In this document: positions 31,901 through 43,099 of the stretch, piece after piece
Layout of the letters: every line of letters starts with the position of its first letter
Numbering within the stretch: the stretch's first letter is position 1
Assembly: GCA_022036555.1 (NCBI GenBank)
Contig: CM039126.1
Coordinates: 3,436,676-3,500,675 of the forward strand
Direction: 5' to 3'
Length of the DNA stretch: 64,000 nucleotides
Origin: Microstegium vimineum
Taxonomy: Eukaryota > Streptophyta > Magnoliopsida > Poales > Poaceae
The notes under the pieces: generated by a model
Database searches by the model: none
What the model saw: only the letters and a program-made list of their open reading frames with translations
Told to the model about the DNA's origin: nothing
Translations under genes and position numbers: made by a program

Positions 31901-34900
31901 CTTCTGCAGGGCCTCGAAGCCGGCCCTCGCGTGGGCAACTTTCGACTCGGCATCCTCCCGGACGGCTGCCGTCTAGGCTCTCGCCCGGGCGACCTCGCCC
32001 TCCGCCCTATCCAGCGAGGCGCGAAGGGTCGGGAGTTGCTCGTGCGATCGGAGGATAAACTGGGACTTCTCGTATGACCTCGTCCGCAGTTCCTGACGAG
32101 AGTAAAAATGAAGATCATCAGAAAGGAACAGTCAGGCAACCCAAGCAAAATCGAGGGAAGACGAGACCCACCTTTATACCCCGACATATGTCCACGGCGG
32201 CAACCTCCGCAGCGCGGCGCACCGAGTGCTCGAACCAGGCCCGATACTCCTCCAGGTACTCCCACGTGTGGAGCTCGGCCTGGTCATCGAGCTCGACGAG
32301 AGTTCGCCCGGGGTCGCGAGGGTCGGCCAGCTCCAGGACCTCCTGCCCCCAGAACGCGCTACGGAGGGCGATCCTCTCTTGGACCCCCCGCGAGGATGTC
32401 GACGGCTCCGCCGACCCATCTCCCCCGTCCAGAGGGAGTCCCGGCCGGCGAAACGACACTACGCGGGGAAAAGACGCGAAGAAATCAGTCCTTGGCATCA
32501 CAGACCCGCTACGGCTCGGGTAAGTCGGAGCACAACTTACCTCGAGACGACGGCCCCCCCAGCCTCGAGGGAGGCCGAGCCACCTCCGGTTCCGCCGAGG
32601 GACCGTGACGGTGGTCGTCTCCGCCGAGACCACCAGCTCGGCCACCATCTCGTCCACTTCGTCGGGGGTGGACTCCATCAACATCTCGCCCTGCGCCGGC
32701 GCGGGCGTCACCTCGGGGCCGCTCGACCCGACCCCCGCCTCGAGCTCCGGCGTCGTCGAAGGGCCCTCGGACGCGGCGGCCGTCGTGTCCTCGCGCTCGA
32801 GTCGGAGTCGAGCCTCCAGCAAGGCTAGGCCTCGGGCCACCGCCCCGGCGTTGGGTGAGCCGGAGCCTCCCCCTCGTTCACGGGGGCCTGGGATCCGACC
32901 ACCACCTCCTCGGCCGCAACCACCATCGACGAAAGCCCCGCGCCCCTGGGGCGACGGGCGCGACTCCTTCCGACGGCCGCGCAGGCGCCGCGACCGTCGC
33001 TTCGACGACCCCCGCTGCCTCGGTGGCCCTCGCGGGCAGGGCGGACGGGCCCGTCTCCTCTGCCAGTGGGGCGGATGCCAAGGCACCCTGCGCCGTCCCC
33101 GCTCCATCGCCTCCCGGGCCTTGGCTGCCCGTGCTGCCTCGGGGGTGAGCGTCGAAGAGGGCGGGAGCAGCGGGACCGGCCTCGGCGGCCGCCCCGACGG
33201 CAGCCCCACCTTCAATTTCTTGGCGGGGGCGAAGGACGCGTCTCCCTGCGGGCGCTTCGACCTGAGAAAGAAACTCGTGCGCAGCGATGAGCACAGGTCA
33301 TTATCAACAAAGAGAAAAATACGAACAACACCCTCGAAGGCGACTTACCCCCTCGGGACCCGGCGTTTCTGCCGGCGACCGTCGGACTGGTCGAACTCTT
33401 GAACACCACGCCCAGGGGGCGGGGGTCGAGGCGGCCCTCGGCACCGTCTCCTGGGCAGGGCCGACGGCGCCACCGTCGCCCTCTTGCTGGTCTCCTCTTG
33501 CGCCGACGGACCCGACGCCCGTGCGCTCGACGCGGCAGGCGCCGAGGGCTCGCTCGATCGACCCCCCCGACGGGGATCGCGATGACTGCCCACGCGTCTG
33601 CCGCGGCACTTCTTCCCGAGAAGCCACGGGGCGCTCCCCCCGTGGCTCAGCCTCGACGGTAGGGGCCGACCTCGAGGTCGACCCCTCCCCTCCTCCGGTT
33701 CCGACGGCCGCCTGTTCAGGCGCCGTCTGCTCCTCCTCCCTCCAGTTCACCTCCTCGTCCTCCTCCTCCTCCTCGTCCTCCCCTTCCGAGGGCGATAACT
33801 CCTCAGGGAGGCCCTCCCGCCTCTATCGGGCCCGGCATTGTTCCTCGCCTCTTTCTCCGGGCCCTCTTAGCCGTGGCCTCCTTGGCTTTGTCCTTGTCCG
33901 CCTTCTGCTTTCTCGCCTGGAGGCGCCTCGCCTACTTCCCGGCCTGGTCCTCCTTCACCGGCGGTGGCGAGGGCCGGAAGGAGACGTTCCCCTGCGGAAC
34001 GCGAGGCAGTCAGAACGCAGGCAAAAGAGACGGAAAAAGCGAACACGAGGACTCTAACAAGAGGAGAGGACCTTACCAGCTCGAAGAAGCCCTCGTCCGG
34101 TTTCATGGGGATCTTCGCGACGTTCTTGACGGGGAACGAGCCCGCGAAGAAGCAGCGGACGCGGCGGACCACCCTATCCGGGGCCAGTTCGTCTTCGGCG
34201 AGGCGACAGCCCGAGAGGTCGACCGCCGGACCCATCTCGTCGATGCGGAGGGGTCGAGCCATCAGTGGCACAACCCGCCGCCGGTGGAACGCCGACGCGG
34301 CGATCTCCGCCGTGAGTCCCTCCTCCTTCAGACGCCTGACCGCGTCCAGCAAGTTTTCGATGCGGTGCTGCTTGCTCGCCACGACGCCATACTTCCAGCG
34401 GTCTGGCTGCGTGTCGATCGTCCTCCCGGTGTACGTCAAGAACAGGTTGTTGTCGTTCCGCAGGTAGAACCACCCGAAGTGCCATTCGGAGTGGCTCGAC
34501 GATAACTTCCCCGGGATCCAGCACTCCGTCCGCTTGACGGAGATGCAGCAACACCCGGCCCTGACCATCCTGCGGGTACCCTTGCCGACCGATGCATGGA
34601 AGATATTCGCCTTGAAGAGGTGGAGCCACAACTCCCAGTGGGGCTCCATCCCGAGGTAGCCTTCGCACACCGCGGCGAAGACCGCCGCCTGGCAGACGCC
34701 ATTGGGGGTCAGGTGTTGGAGCTCCACGCCTAGTCCCGCCCGGTGGAAGATCTCCAAGCTCACTACGTACCCCTCCGGCAGGTTGGGCTCGGCATGGTCC
34801 GGCGATGGCAGCACCCACTCCGGTCGCTCCGCCGAGGTGACAGGCCGGAGGAGGCCGCTCTCCACCAAGCCCATCAGGCGCGAGGCGGTCGCCGAGGACG

Positions 34901-37900
34901 CGGGCCAGTCATCGGGGCCGACGAGGCTAAACTTGGCCATGGGATCGAGGATGATGGTGCGCTCGGGCTCAGGGGCGCAAGGTACGTTCCCTATCTCCCT
35001 TCTCTTTCTCTCTCTCGCTTGCGCAGAGTTCCGGCTCGCGGGACGCCTAAGGCAATGACGGGGAGAAGGAGGCAGGGAAGACGAAGGCGAGGAGGCAAGG
35101 AAGGCAAGTGTGCGGAAAGAACACCCGCCTCCTCACCTTCGCTACTTATACGCGGGAGGCCAACGGATGAATCTGGCGAAACAGGCAAGAGAATCTTTGC
35201 ATTTAATGCGTCTGTACTCCCCTTCCTCGTATTCCTCCTAGATAAGACGTTCTGTCCCATCGTCGGGCTCCGCGCCGCACTCCGCCCTGCAACCGCCACT
35301 GTTGCGCCCAATGGACCTCGCCTAAAAAGGCGCGCGGCCGGAAGCGTTATCTTCGGAGATAAGGAATCTTGAGGCAGTAAAAGCTGGCCCTCGAAAGAGG
35401 GTTCGACAGCTACCCTCGAGTATCCGAGGGCAGAAATGACCTCGGGTTAGGACTTCGGTCCACCCCCAAAATCTCGAGGGGACAAAGGCCGGCTCACGAA
35501 CGGGCTCGATAGCCCCCCTCGAGTACCCGAGGTCGGAGGAGACCTCGGGTCGTCGACCCCAGTTCACTCCACAGCCTCGAAGGGACAAAGGCTGGCCCCT
35601 TCGTGGGGTTCGACAGCCTCCCTCGAGCGCTCCAGCCCGAGGGGCAAAGAACACAGGTATATCCCCAAGTTCAATATAATTACCCATTCTTCCCCCTCGG
35701 CGTTCCACATGGCAGGACTTCTCCTCCTGAGGATAGCGTCGGATGACGAACCATCCGTCAAATCTTGAGGGAGCGAAGGCTGGCCCTTACATAGGGTTCG
35801 ACAGCCGCCCTCGAGTACCTGAGGTCAGGAAGGACCCATGGTTAACGGACTCCGGTCCACCCCCAAATCTTGAGGGAGCGAAGGCTGGCTCCACGAACGG
35901 AGTTCGACAGCCGCCCTCGAGTACGCGAGTCAGGGATGTCCCGGGGAGGCCAGGCGCGTGCCCCTAGCTCGAGAACGAACTCTCGAGACTCCCTGGGACA
36001 TATCCGAGGCATAACCTAGGAATACCTAAGAATCCCTCCGCTGGGAGGCGTCGAGCCACCAACTCCTATCGAATGGGGTTGGCACCTTGGTAATCCATAT
36101 GGTCGTGCTTAGTAAGCCGTACGGTTTACTTAAAAATGAGAACGCCTCCGGGCCACTAGTCAACCCCTATCGAATGGGGCACGTGTTCTCACTCGGATTT
36201 TTACCCGTACTGGGCACCATTTCTAATGGACTCATGCCCGAGAACAGCTCACCGAGGACTTCGGGCTCGTCCTAACGAGGATAGCACGATGCTCTTCACC
36301 CCACAATCCGAACGCAAGGATCCGTGGGAAGGACACTATGAGGTAGTGAAGGCCTAGCCATTCGAGGGCTCGAGGGCCTGACTACGCACGGCATCCCTCG
36401 ACGAAAGAGGGTCGAAAAACTCGTGACCTGGCAGACAGAGTCGACCTCTCGGGCGGCTCTGACTCCAGTTGTGCTCGAGGGAGCGAAGGCTGGCCCTTGG
36501 TAGGGTTCGACGGCCGCCCTCGAACACTTCTCTTTTCAGGAAAAGGGATGGAATCGACCCCTCGACAGGGTGCCACGCCTTCAGGTATCCTTAAAAACCC
36601 CCTCGATAATACATATTATAGCCCCAGAGGGGTTCTTAATCACTCCTCTAGGGCCTCGGGGGCTACCCCCGCGGGGTGCGCTCGCGCGCACCCCACGGAG
36701 AATCGAACCTCTCACTAACCCTGCAGGCCAAGGACAAAACCTCCAGGTAATCCTTACTCCCTCCGAGAAAACGTGTATCATAGCCCCCAGAGGAGTTCTA
36801 AATCACTCCTCTGGAGCCTCGAGGGCTACTGTCGGGTATGAAGGTAAGGGGTACCCTAAACCCTTCGATAAATTAACGCTAAACATAACTATTTTTAAGG
36901 TAGGGACCAGTCCACTACTCAGTAAGGCACGGCCCATCGCTCGAGGGCCCCCTCTACACCAGCTGTGGCGACAAGTCACGGGACGGCCCACCTCGACGCC
37001 GAATGACGGACGAGGGGTCGTTCGAACGACCCCTCGGCCCCCACCTCGACGTCAAGAGACGGACCGAGGGTCGAACGAACGACCCCCCGGCTCCTACCTC
37101 GACGATAAATGACGGACCGAGGGGGCGAGCGAACGACCCCCCGGCTCCAACCTCGACGAACGAAGGACGGACGAGGGGTCGAACGAACGACCCCCCGCCC
37201 TCTACCTCAACCTCTCCGACCCCGTCTCTGCTCCGACCCTACCTCGACGATGAGCGACGGACCAGGGGTTGAATGGACGACCCCCGGACGAGAGGCTCGA
37301 TTAACCCAGCTGCTCCCGGCATGGGTTAAAGTGAAACCACCTAACGACATGGGTGCCCGCGTCCGCTGTCAAATCCGCCAACTCCCCGTCAAATCCCCGA
37401 TTCCTGTCAACTGTGCCGCCACTGTCGCCACTACGCAAGTACGAACTCCAGCAGTACCCCTCGGAAAGTGAACAGTGCGGCCCTCGACGACGACTTCGGG
37501 AATGCGACAGAGCCACGCGGGGCTCGACCCCCCCCCCCTCTCGATCGAGGGGCTCGACCCCTTTCTTCAACAACTCCAGCATGGGGGCCGTCCCATCCGC
37601 CCCGTCCCGCTTCAGCCGTGGGATTCGTGCCCGTCTGCGGACGCTGTGCCGCGGCGACTTTTACTGCCACCACGACCGGGGACGCCAGAAGGACGGGAAG
37701 ACCATGTCAGCACAGTGAACGTCGTTCCTTCGCCAACATTGTGCCGAGAACACGCCTCCCATACTGCCACAGTTAGGGTCCTGTACCCTCGGACCTCCCC
37801 TTGGTCTATAAAAGGGGATACCGAGGTAGAATAAAGGGCTGGATCCTGAAATCTCCGAGACTTCAGTTCAGACTCTCACACTCCACACATACACACCCCG

Positions 37901-39293
37901 CCACTCGATCGACCCCTCGGGTGGTAAACCCGCAGCCTAGGGCAAACCCGCTAGCCTTAGACCGCAGCTCACTCTGAGCAACCCCGTGTAACACAGCTTG
38001 TACCCCCCTGTACGAGCACGTTTTGGGTGCGAACCAGGATAAACCTTGTGTCCATCTTGCATCACGTCTGAGAGAGGGAGTACGCGATATACAAATTTAC
38101 TCGTTGGTGGTCTTGACCCCCGGGTCATAACACCGACACCTCACAAGGGACCACAGGTTCCACAGTACAATTGTTCTACCAAACTGAACATTAAGCATTT
38201 ACTTTGCCAAAGTTGTTGTCCAATGCACACAGATTTTGCAAGTAGAGCCAGATCTAAGTCACATTAAGTTGTATTAATCCATCTGGTTTTATAGAACAAG
38301 TGAAGGACACAAAATTCAGCAGTCTAACAAACCAACGCCTGAAATTAGCACGATGCAGTCACAGAAGTAGGGAAAATGCTGACGTCTACAAGGAGGTGGC
38401 AACAATATCACCAACAGAAGCAACAGAGCTAATTGCTGGCTGCGGTATATGGACCAGCATCGGTGGAGTCGATCTGTCGATGTAGAGACTAGACTGAAGG
38501 TCACTGAAATGAGCTCTAGGCAGACCCTTGTCATTGCATCAGCAAATCATCCAAGCTAAACAATAGGACGAGCTCGCAGAAACAAGATTGGCAGCAATAC
38601 CACTAACAGAAGCAACAGGATTAACACTTAGTTGTCTTAAGGCATGCTTTCTTTTCGCTTATTAGCCAGCCCAAAAAATTTGAAGTCAATATCTTACTGC
38701 CATCGCCGCGGTTTGATCACTAGGACTCCCAACAGATTACATACCTTAGTAGACTGAAATGTTACATAATTATTTAGTAAAACTGAAAGCTGAGCAACAA
38801 TAAGCTCAATAGTTCCTCACCTCTTGAAGCAGGCGACGAGGTCGTCCACCTCAGCGGCGTCAACATCAGCGAGCACCTCCTGCGGATCGCCCTGGTCCGC
38901 CTCGGGAGCCTCCCCGGTCTCCGGCGCGGACCCGGTGCGGTCGAGCATCTGGGACGGCGGCGGGGGCCGATAGAGGAAGAGGTCGTAGAGGAACCTTCCC
39001 TGCGGCGTGAGCAGCGCGGCGTAGGCGGGCGCCGCGGGGCCCCGCGCCGGTGCGTTGGGCGTGGGCGCGTACCGCTGCGGCGCCGACGCGGCGGCCGCGG
39101 AGAAGGCGGAGAGGAGGTCGTTGGTGAGCAGCGAGTGGAGGAAGCGCGCCGCCTCGGGCCCCGCGAAGCGCACCACGGCGCGGGACGCCAGCCTGCAGGC
39201 CAGCACCCCCGGGCCCGGGGTCGTGTGGAGGGCGCGCGCGCCGCGCGGCAGCGGCAGCGGCTGGAGGAAGAGGCGGCGCGCGAGTGGCGGCAT
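19929..39293 (-). CDS. IBA57: IBA57/YgfZ-type folate-binding protein (At4g12130-like), mitochondrial Fe-S cluster assembly
   Basis: Exons on the minus strand: 39293-38821, 21692-21439, 21329-21231, 20419-20261 and 20173-19929; every junction has GT-AG ends and phases match. The product is 409 aa, or 438 aa if the last 87-nt intron (20260-20174, in frame, no stop) is kept. The family signature KGCYIGQELIARTHHRG is in exon 4, and the conserved C-terminus GTVNTALGSRGMGLLRLE is in exon 5. The N-terminus MPPLARRLFLQPLPLPRGAR is an Arg-rich, acid-free mitochondrial presequence. Family members act with ISCA proteins in late [4Fe-4S] assembly in a folate-dependent way. Intron 1 spans 38820-21693 (17,128 bp) and holds a whole Gypsy element; without it, it would be about 1.2 kb. 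No coding lesion is seen. Confidence 0.9.
22245..23444 (+). repeat. 5' LTR of the Gypsy element (5'-truncated)
   Basis: It corresponds to about 36990-38138 of the 3' LTR. It carries a ~60-bp tandem array (22246-22520; units around ACCTCGACG...GACGGAC...CGAACGACCCC), a TATA box TATAAAAG (23063-23070), and AATAAA at 23087-23092. About 54 bp near 23289-23340 are absent from the 3' LTR. It ends ACACCGACA, followed by GTTGGCGCGCCAGGTAGGGG, the probable primer site; the tRNA was not identified. Confidence 0.85.
23445..29897 (+). pseudogene. Gypsy gag-pol polyprotein (disrupted)
   Basis: An open frame runs from the LTR to TAG 26676-26678. Gag is at 24950-25480 (PELWLADFRLACQLGG), with a Cys/His motif at about 25720 (CPYHMGSANHRLEDC). 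Protease MDGGSSLNIIYAETLDLLGI is at about 26115. RT continues in the same frame past the TAG, with VNYTSLNKACPK, then a 1-base deletion near 27186, then AYVDDIVVKS in another frame (27237). RNase H has a TGA at 28293 where GDSQLV needs Arg before it. The integrase zinc region is at 28850-29000, a frameshift lies near 29097, and a TAG at 29251 replaces Gln of the core DN-TQFTG motif. The C-terminus ends LRRFYP at 29897. A first Met is not obvious near the LTR, so the original start is unknown. Confidence 0.88.
30001..30705 (+). repeat. 363-bp tandem duplication in the Gypsy 3' region
   Basis: Copy 1 starts at 30001 and copy 2 at 30364, both with AGGTAG-CTCGACTTTGCCCC. Similarity runs through CACTTAGTTCACAAGCGTCGA to about 30690. 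No coding is seen in either copy. Confidence 0.8.
30823..34940 (-). pseudogene. Antisense ORF of Tat-type Gypsy element ('putative gypsy-type transposon' domain, coiled coil)
   Basis: It starts with ATG at 34940 (MAKFSLVGPDDWPA). The first exon, 34940-34077, encodes 288 aa including EMGPAVDLSGCRLAEDELAP, matching the 'putative gypsy-type transposon' domain of grass Tat elements. A clean intron (34076-33992) leads to GNVSFRPSPPP, soon stopped by TAG near 33934. Further pieces are a Pro/Glu/Arg-rich linker (33750-32900), a block with ELADPRDPGRTLVELDDQAE (about 32320), a coiled coil (31885-31529), and a C-terminal block ending DSDPLDE with TAG at 30823-30825. Stops and frame changes between blocks could be introns or lesions. 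The function of this Tat gene is unknown. It is sense with respect to the host IBA57 gene. Confidence 0.7.
35143..35150 (-). promoter_or_regulatory. TATA box for the antisense Gypsy gene
   Basis: TATAAGTA on the minus strand lies about 200 bp upstream of the antisense ATG at 34940, in an otherwise GC-rich context, which fits a core promoter with a leader of ~170 nt. Confidence 0.45.
35385..36520. repeat. Degenerate repeat cluster before the Gypsy 3' LTR
   Basis: The unit (GG-GCGAAGGCTGGCCC, then GTTCGACAGCCGCCCTCGAG) recurs with decay near 35385, 35491, 35580, 35770, 35877 and 36482. A later pair (36595-36660, 36780-36830) repeats GCCCC-AGAGGAGTTCT. This is non-coding and typical of Tat 3' regions. 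Confidence 0.6.
36830..38138 (+). repeat. 3' LTR of the Gypsy element
   Basis: It starts TGTCGGGTATGAAGG and ends ACACCGACA. The terminal TGTCGG/CCGACA inverted repeat defines both ends. It has the same tandem array (36990-37270) and TATA box (37807-37814) as the 5' LTR. A GAGGGCTAC-type tract precedes it. Confidence 0.88.
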
Positions 39294-40924
39294 GGCTGTT
39301 GTGTGACTTGTGAAGTGTTTCCCGAAGTCGAACCGATGAGTTGGGCCGAGAGTACCGACGGGTTTTGGGCGTTTTTGTGAGGTTTTGGGGTGGGTTTCCG
39401 GGGAAATTTGGGGGGTTTTGCGGGGTTGGTTTGGGAGGACGCGCCGACGAGGTGACGGTGCCAACTGCCAAGCGGTGGGCACGCGTGGGGGAGACGTGGC
39501 GGGAGGCAGCCAGACAGGGGTCCGCGTGGCCGTGCCCGTGCGGGAGGACTCGTGTCGTCTTGACGAGAAAGCACGGCCGGCCCGGGTAAAATAGTTGGCG
39601 ACCGGCGGCCAACCGGACGATGGCGACTGGGTGGTGAGTTGGTGGTGGCGAGGTGTTCACGAACAATTCAAGACGGATGGGTACGTTTGTTGTGGTTGGC
39701 CTTGGCAGCCCAACAGCGTTTGCGTTTCGGGCACTTTTTAGCGTTATCTCCACGAACAATGAATTTGTGCCATTAGATGCAAATCAACATCTCTCCCAAT
39801 CTCACTCAATTTGAATCAATTATAAGCAAGGAGACGAGTGGGAGATGTTCTTGGAGGATTACAAGAGTGTTAAAATTCTCATAATGCCAAAAACGACTCG
39901 CTTCTAAAGCTTCTCTCCGCGCGGGTTGCAGCACGCTTCCTCTCTCTATCGTCCCAGGTTAGCCGTTGCCTGCGTCGCTGTCATAGCCTGTTCACTTGGT
40001 CGTTTTTTTTTTACTGATAAGCACGGCTGATACTGTTTTGGCTATTTCGACGGTTGATAAGCTAGTTAACCTCTTATCGGCTACGATACGAGGACAGTGG
40101 TCTGCGACGAACGAGCGGGAGGAAACAGAAGCACTCGTTATCCGTATCTCACGGGGCCGGCAGTTTTCCGGCGGCAATCTCGAAGCAGTGACGCCGCCAC
40201 CATGTCCATGGATGCGTCGGCCAGGCCATGGCACGAAAAGGGTCTTTCTCGTAAAAATCCATCGGCCTATTATTCCTGCCAACGTCGGTCTGGGCCTCGG
40301 ATGGACAAACGAACGGCCCAAATTTGATTCACGATAAATTGTTAAAAAATGGTCGGTTCGAGGGCGCGTTTGAGTTTTGGCCGTGAGCCCAAAACACTAG
40401 GGGCCATATAAAAGGATAACTACCGCGGATTTGCCCGGCCTCGTTGTTATCCGTATCCGACGGTTCAAAATAGCCCGGGATTTGGTTCGTGATTATTCGG
40501 CGCGATCCAAATTGAATTTGGGGTGCGTTTGAACAAAAAGCAAGTTTTATATTGGGGCCGGCCTGTAAAATAGCCGTGTCATCGTTTAGCCGCACGCACG
40601 CATGGGTTTGACGGCGACGGTGAACCGACGACAGGTCTCAGAATCCCATGCCGCCGCGGCGGACGGTACGGCACTGTGCTCGGCTGGTCAACCAAAACTT
40701 GCCGCGAATACCGTCCGCGCAGCCACAGGAGGAGACAGGCCGGACTAGCTAGTGCCGGCGAGGCGGCTGTGTTACGTTGTTCTACAACCGAACTAGACAG
40801 GGAAACGCATGCATGTACTAAAACATTTGAGATTGACTTTCAGATAAATCATGTATGCATGCGAATATCGTCTCTGTTTTGTTTCACCACAAATCAGAAA
40901 CGGAAGAGTTTTGAACAGTTGTCG
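39294..40924. other. IBA57 promoter side and intergenic DNA
   Basis: The region just above 39293 should hold the IBA57 5' leader and promoter; no clear TATA was seen. A weak MITE-like fragment lies at about 39985-40080. The remaining ORFs have no recognisable product. Confidence 0.4.
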
Positions 40925-41700
40925 TCATCTGGTCCACGTGAGCACGCTGGTCGTGCAGCGATCCCAGCGCCCGGTCGCCATTGGAAAGTGAAGCGCGATC
41001 TCGCGGGCGATCTCATCGATAATGGACGCCTCCGTGGCGTCACGGAACGTGAGGGACATCCTCTCCAGCGACGGCGGCGCGCTGGCGAGCAAGAGTTGTA
41101 CGAGCCTGTGCTCTTCGCTGTCCGTGCCTGTGAGCCCGTCGACGCTCATCTCGCGAAGGCCGTCGAGACGAACCCTTTATTGTTCATTCTTCCTCGCCCT
41201 CCTGAGATCAACAACAAACAACAGAGTAGTGCAAGATGAAGAGTTGGTTTGCGTGAATGGCCGGAATTAATGATCGAACACAACTTACATAGACGGTGAG
41301 GCAGTAGGGGCTCGTATCGATGCAAAGCCTCGTCAGGCTCGGCGTTCGCGAGAGGAAGGAGGCCAGGCGTGGCGCGACGACGCCGCCTCCTCCTCCAAAA
41401 AACCCCCACCGAATCTTCAGCGAGAGCATGCGGACACAGGGCAGCCCTGGCACGTGGCAGATCAGGTCCTCGAGCGCCTCTGGGTCTGGGGCGCCGAATC
41501 CGGCACCACCAGCTCCATGTCGAGCCGGTCGACGGCGAGGGCGCAGGACCGCAGGAGCTGCGTCGTGTAGGGGTCCAGCCGTCCGAGCGTCGGGAGCCTG
41601 AGCGGACCGGCGAGCCGGCGTACGTGTGCCAGGCCGCCGTCGCGGAAGGCAAGCGGGCAGGGTCCAGACGCAAGGGATGCTCGGTCCGGACTAACGCATA
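40925..41700 (-). pseudogene. F-box/LRR protein with FBD-type C-terminus, 3' remnant
   Basis: On the minus strand, leucine-rich text LRLPTLGRLDPYTTQLL and LDMELVVPDSAPQTQ (about 41610-41465) is followed in another frame by VPGLPCVRMLSLKIRWGFF and LASFLSRTPSLTRLCIDTSP (about 41455-41310). After an apparent intron comes the FBD-like end, REMSVDGLTGTDSEEHRLVQ through SLERMSLTF to VLTWTR and a stop (40925-40927). A stop lies just upstream of the last block and a frame change lies inside the LRRs. The F-box half is missing: identity is lost where the Copia LTR begins. Such proteins are substrate adaptors of SCF ubiquitin ligases. This copy is a truncated remnant. Confidence 0.6.
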
Positions 41701-43099
41701 TGCGTCCGGTGGCATACCCTAGCCCTCGGCCTCTCTGGACATGAGGTCCGGACGTTGAAGATGGTCCGGACGCGAGGCTCCGGACGCAGAGTCCGGAGTT
41801 CTGCGCTCTCTGGACTCCTCTGTTGGAATTATCCGGACGCTGATTTAAGTCCGGACAGTGGACTCCGGTCAAGAGTCCGGAGACTTGGTGCTCTCTGGAC
41901 CGTCTCTGAGTTGGGTCCAGACACAAGAAGAAGCGAGTCCGGACGCTACTGTTTACAACGACCGAAGACGACGTGGCGGACGCTGGTGGAGGCTCCAACG
42001 GGCGAATTCAAATGGAGGAGGGTCCGGACGCGCACGTGATGGTCCGGACCCCCCATTCAACTGCGTCCAGAGGCATGCTGACAGAAGCTTGAAAGCTCGG
42101 CGGTGATGGGTCCGGACGCCACCAATGGTCCGGACCCCCTGTGAACTTGCGTCCGAAGCTACGCAGAAAGGTGTGATCAAGGGGCAAAACGGCTAGCTCG
42201 GTGGTGGAGGCTATATATATATGTTTTGGTTGGCCTCTTGGGCTAACTCTTACACCTCCCATTCATTCTCACTCATTGTGCTTACTTGAGATAGCCCACA
42301 ACTCATCTCTCTTTGCTTTGCTTGCTAATTCATGAGAGTTTGAGTGACCCAAGTGCTTGATCTTTGCATTGCATCTTAGTGGCACTTGGTCATCGTCATC
42401 GCCGCGGGATTTCTTGTTATTCTTGGTGTTTGCCAACACCTAGACGGTTTGACGATTGTGGAGAAGCTTCGGCACGTGTTGATGATTGTTCGTGGCCGGC
42501 TTCATTGACTTGTGAGAGGGCTTGTACCCACCTTGACGGAGCGCCAAAGGGTAACTCTGGTGAATTGCTCGTGTCATTGAGTTACTCTCATTTGGGTGGA
42601 TTCTTGTGGCACTCGGGGAGTGGGCTAGGCTTGTGATCGCCTATTAGCCACCGAATCACCACTTGAGTAGTCGACACAACGGGGACTAGCTTGGTGGCAA
42701 CCAAGTGAACCTCGGGAGAAAAATTCTTGTGTTCATCTTGTCTCCCGACTACTCATTGGTTTTCATTGTGATTGATTCTTCATATTGACATCCTTTGATC
42801 ACAAGACATCGGTATAACAATCACCCTTATCCTTGCATTTACTTTCTTTCATATCTTGTCTAGTTAGCTTGTTAGTTAGTTCTCTTGTTAGTTGTTTTAG
42901 CTTGCTTGAGCTAAGTGCCTTAGATTCTTGCTATTGTGTGTAAGCACTTAGTTAACTAGAATTGCTTGGATAGATGACTTTGCATCCCTAAGTAGAGCTA
43001 GAGCAAAAGCTTCGCTTAAGTGTTTTTCTAACCTTTGCTCTAGTGGTCTGTAGATTTTTATTAGGCTATTCACCCCCCTCTAGCCATCTAGGACCTTAC
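41690..43099 (+). repeat. Solitary or truncated Copia LTR with a GTCCGGAC palindrome array
   Basis: 41735-42140 is dense in GTCCGGAC/TCCGGACGC units. A TATA box (CTATATATATATATG-like) lies at about 42209-42223. The 3' part ends TTCACCCCCCTCTAGCCATC...CCTTACA at 43099, closely like the CCCCCTCTAGGCC...CCTTACA end of the SIRE-type LTR at 13844. No primer site follows: the next base is chromovirus pol. The 5' border is uncertain by tens of bases. Confidence 0.6.

Larger units (their letters stand above)
22245..38138 (+). mobile_element. Tat-type Ty3/Gypsy retrotransposon inside IBA57 intron 1
   Basis: Matching LTRs lie at 22245-23444 and 36830-38138. The 3' LTR is complete (TGTCGG...CCGACA); the 5' LTR lacks its first ~160 bp, so a target duplication cannot be checked. 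The order gag, protease, RT, RNase H, integrase is Gypsy-type. A long 3' region carries an antisense gene (30823-34940), a hallmark of Tat elements such as Grande and RIRE2. It lies opposite to the host gene. Coding regions carry several lesions. Confidence 0.9.

Noticed and set aside
32118..33215. 365-aa minus ORF taken as one protein
   Set aside because: It lies in the antisense Gypsy gene region but mixes the true block (ELADPRDPGRTLVELDDQ) with intron and other-frame text, so it is described as part of that gene only.
38866..39759. Long overlapping minus-strand ORFs (266-297 aa) around IBA57 exon 1
   Set aside because: They are other-frame readings of a very GC-rich exon. Only the frame with MPPLARRLFL joins in phase to exon 2 and matches the family.
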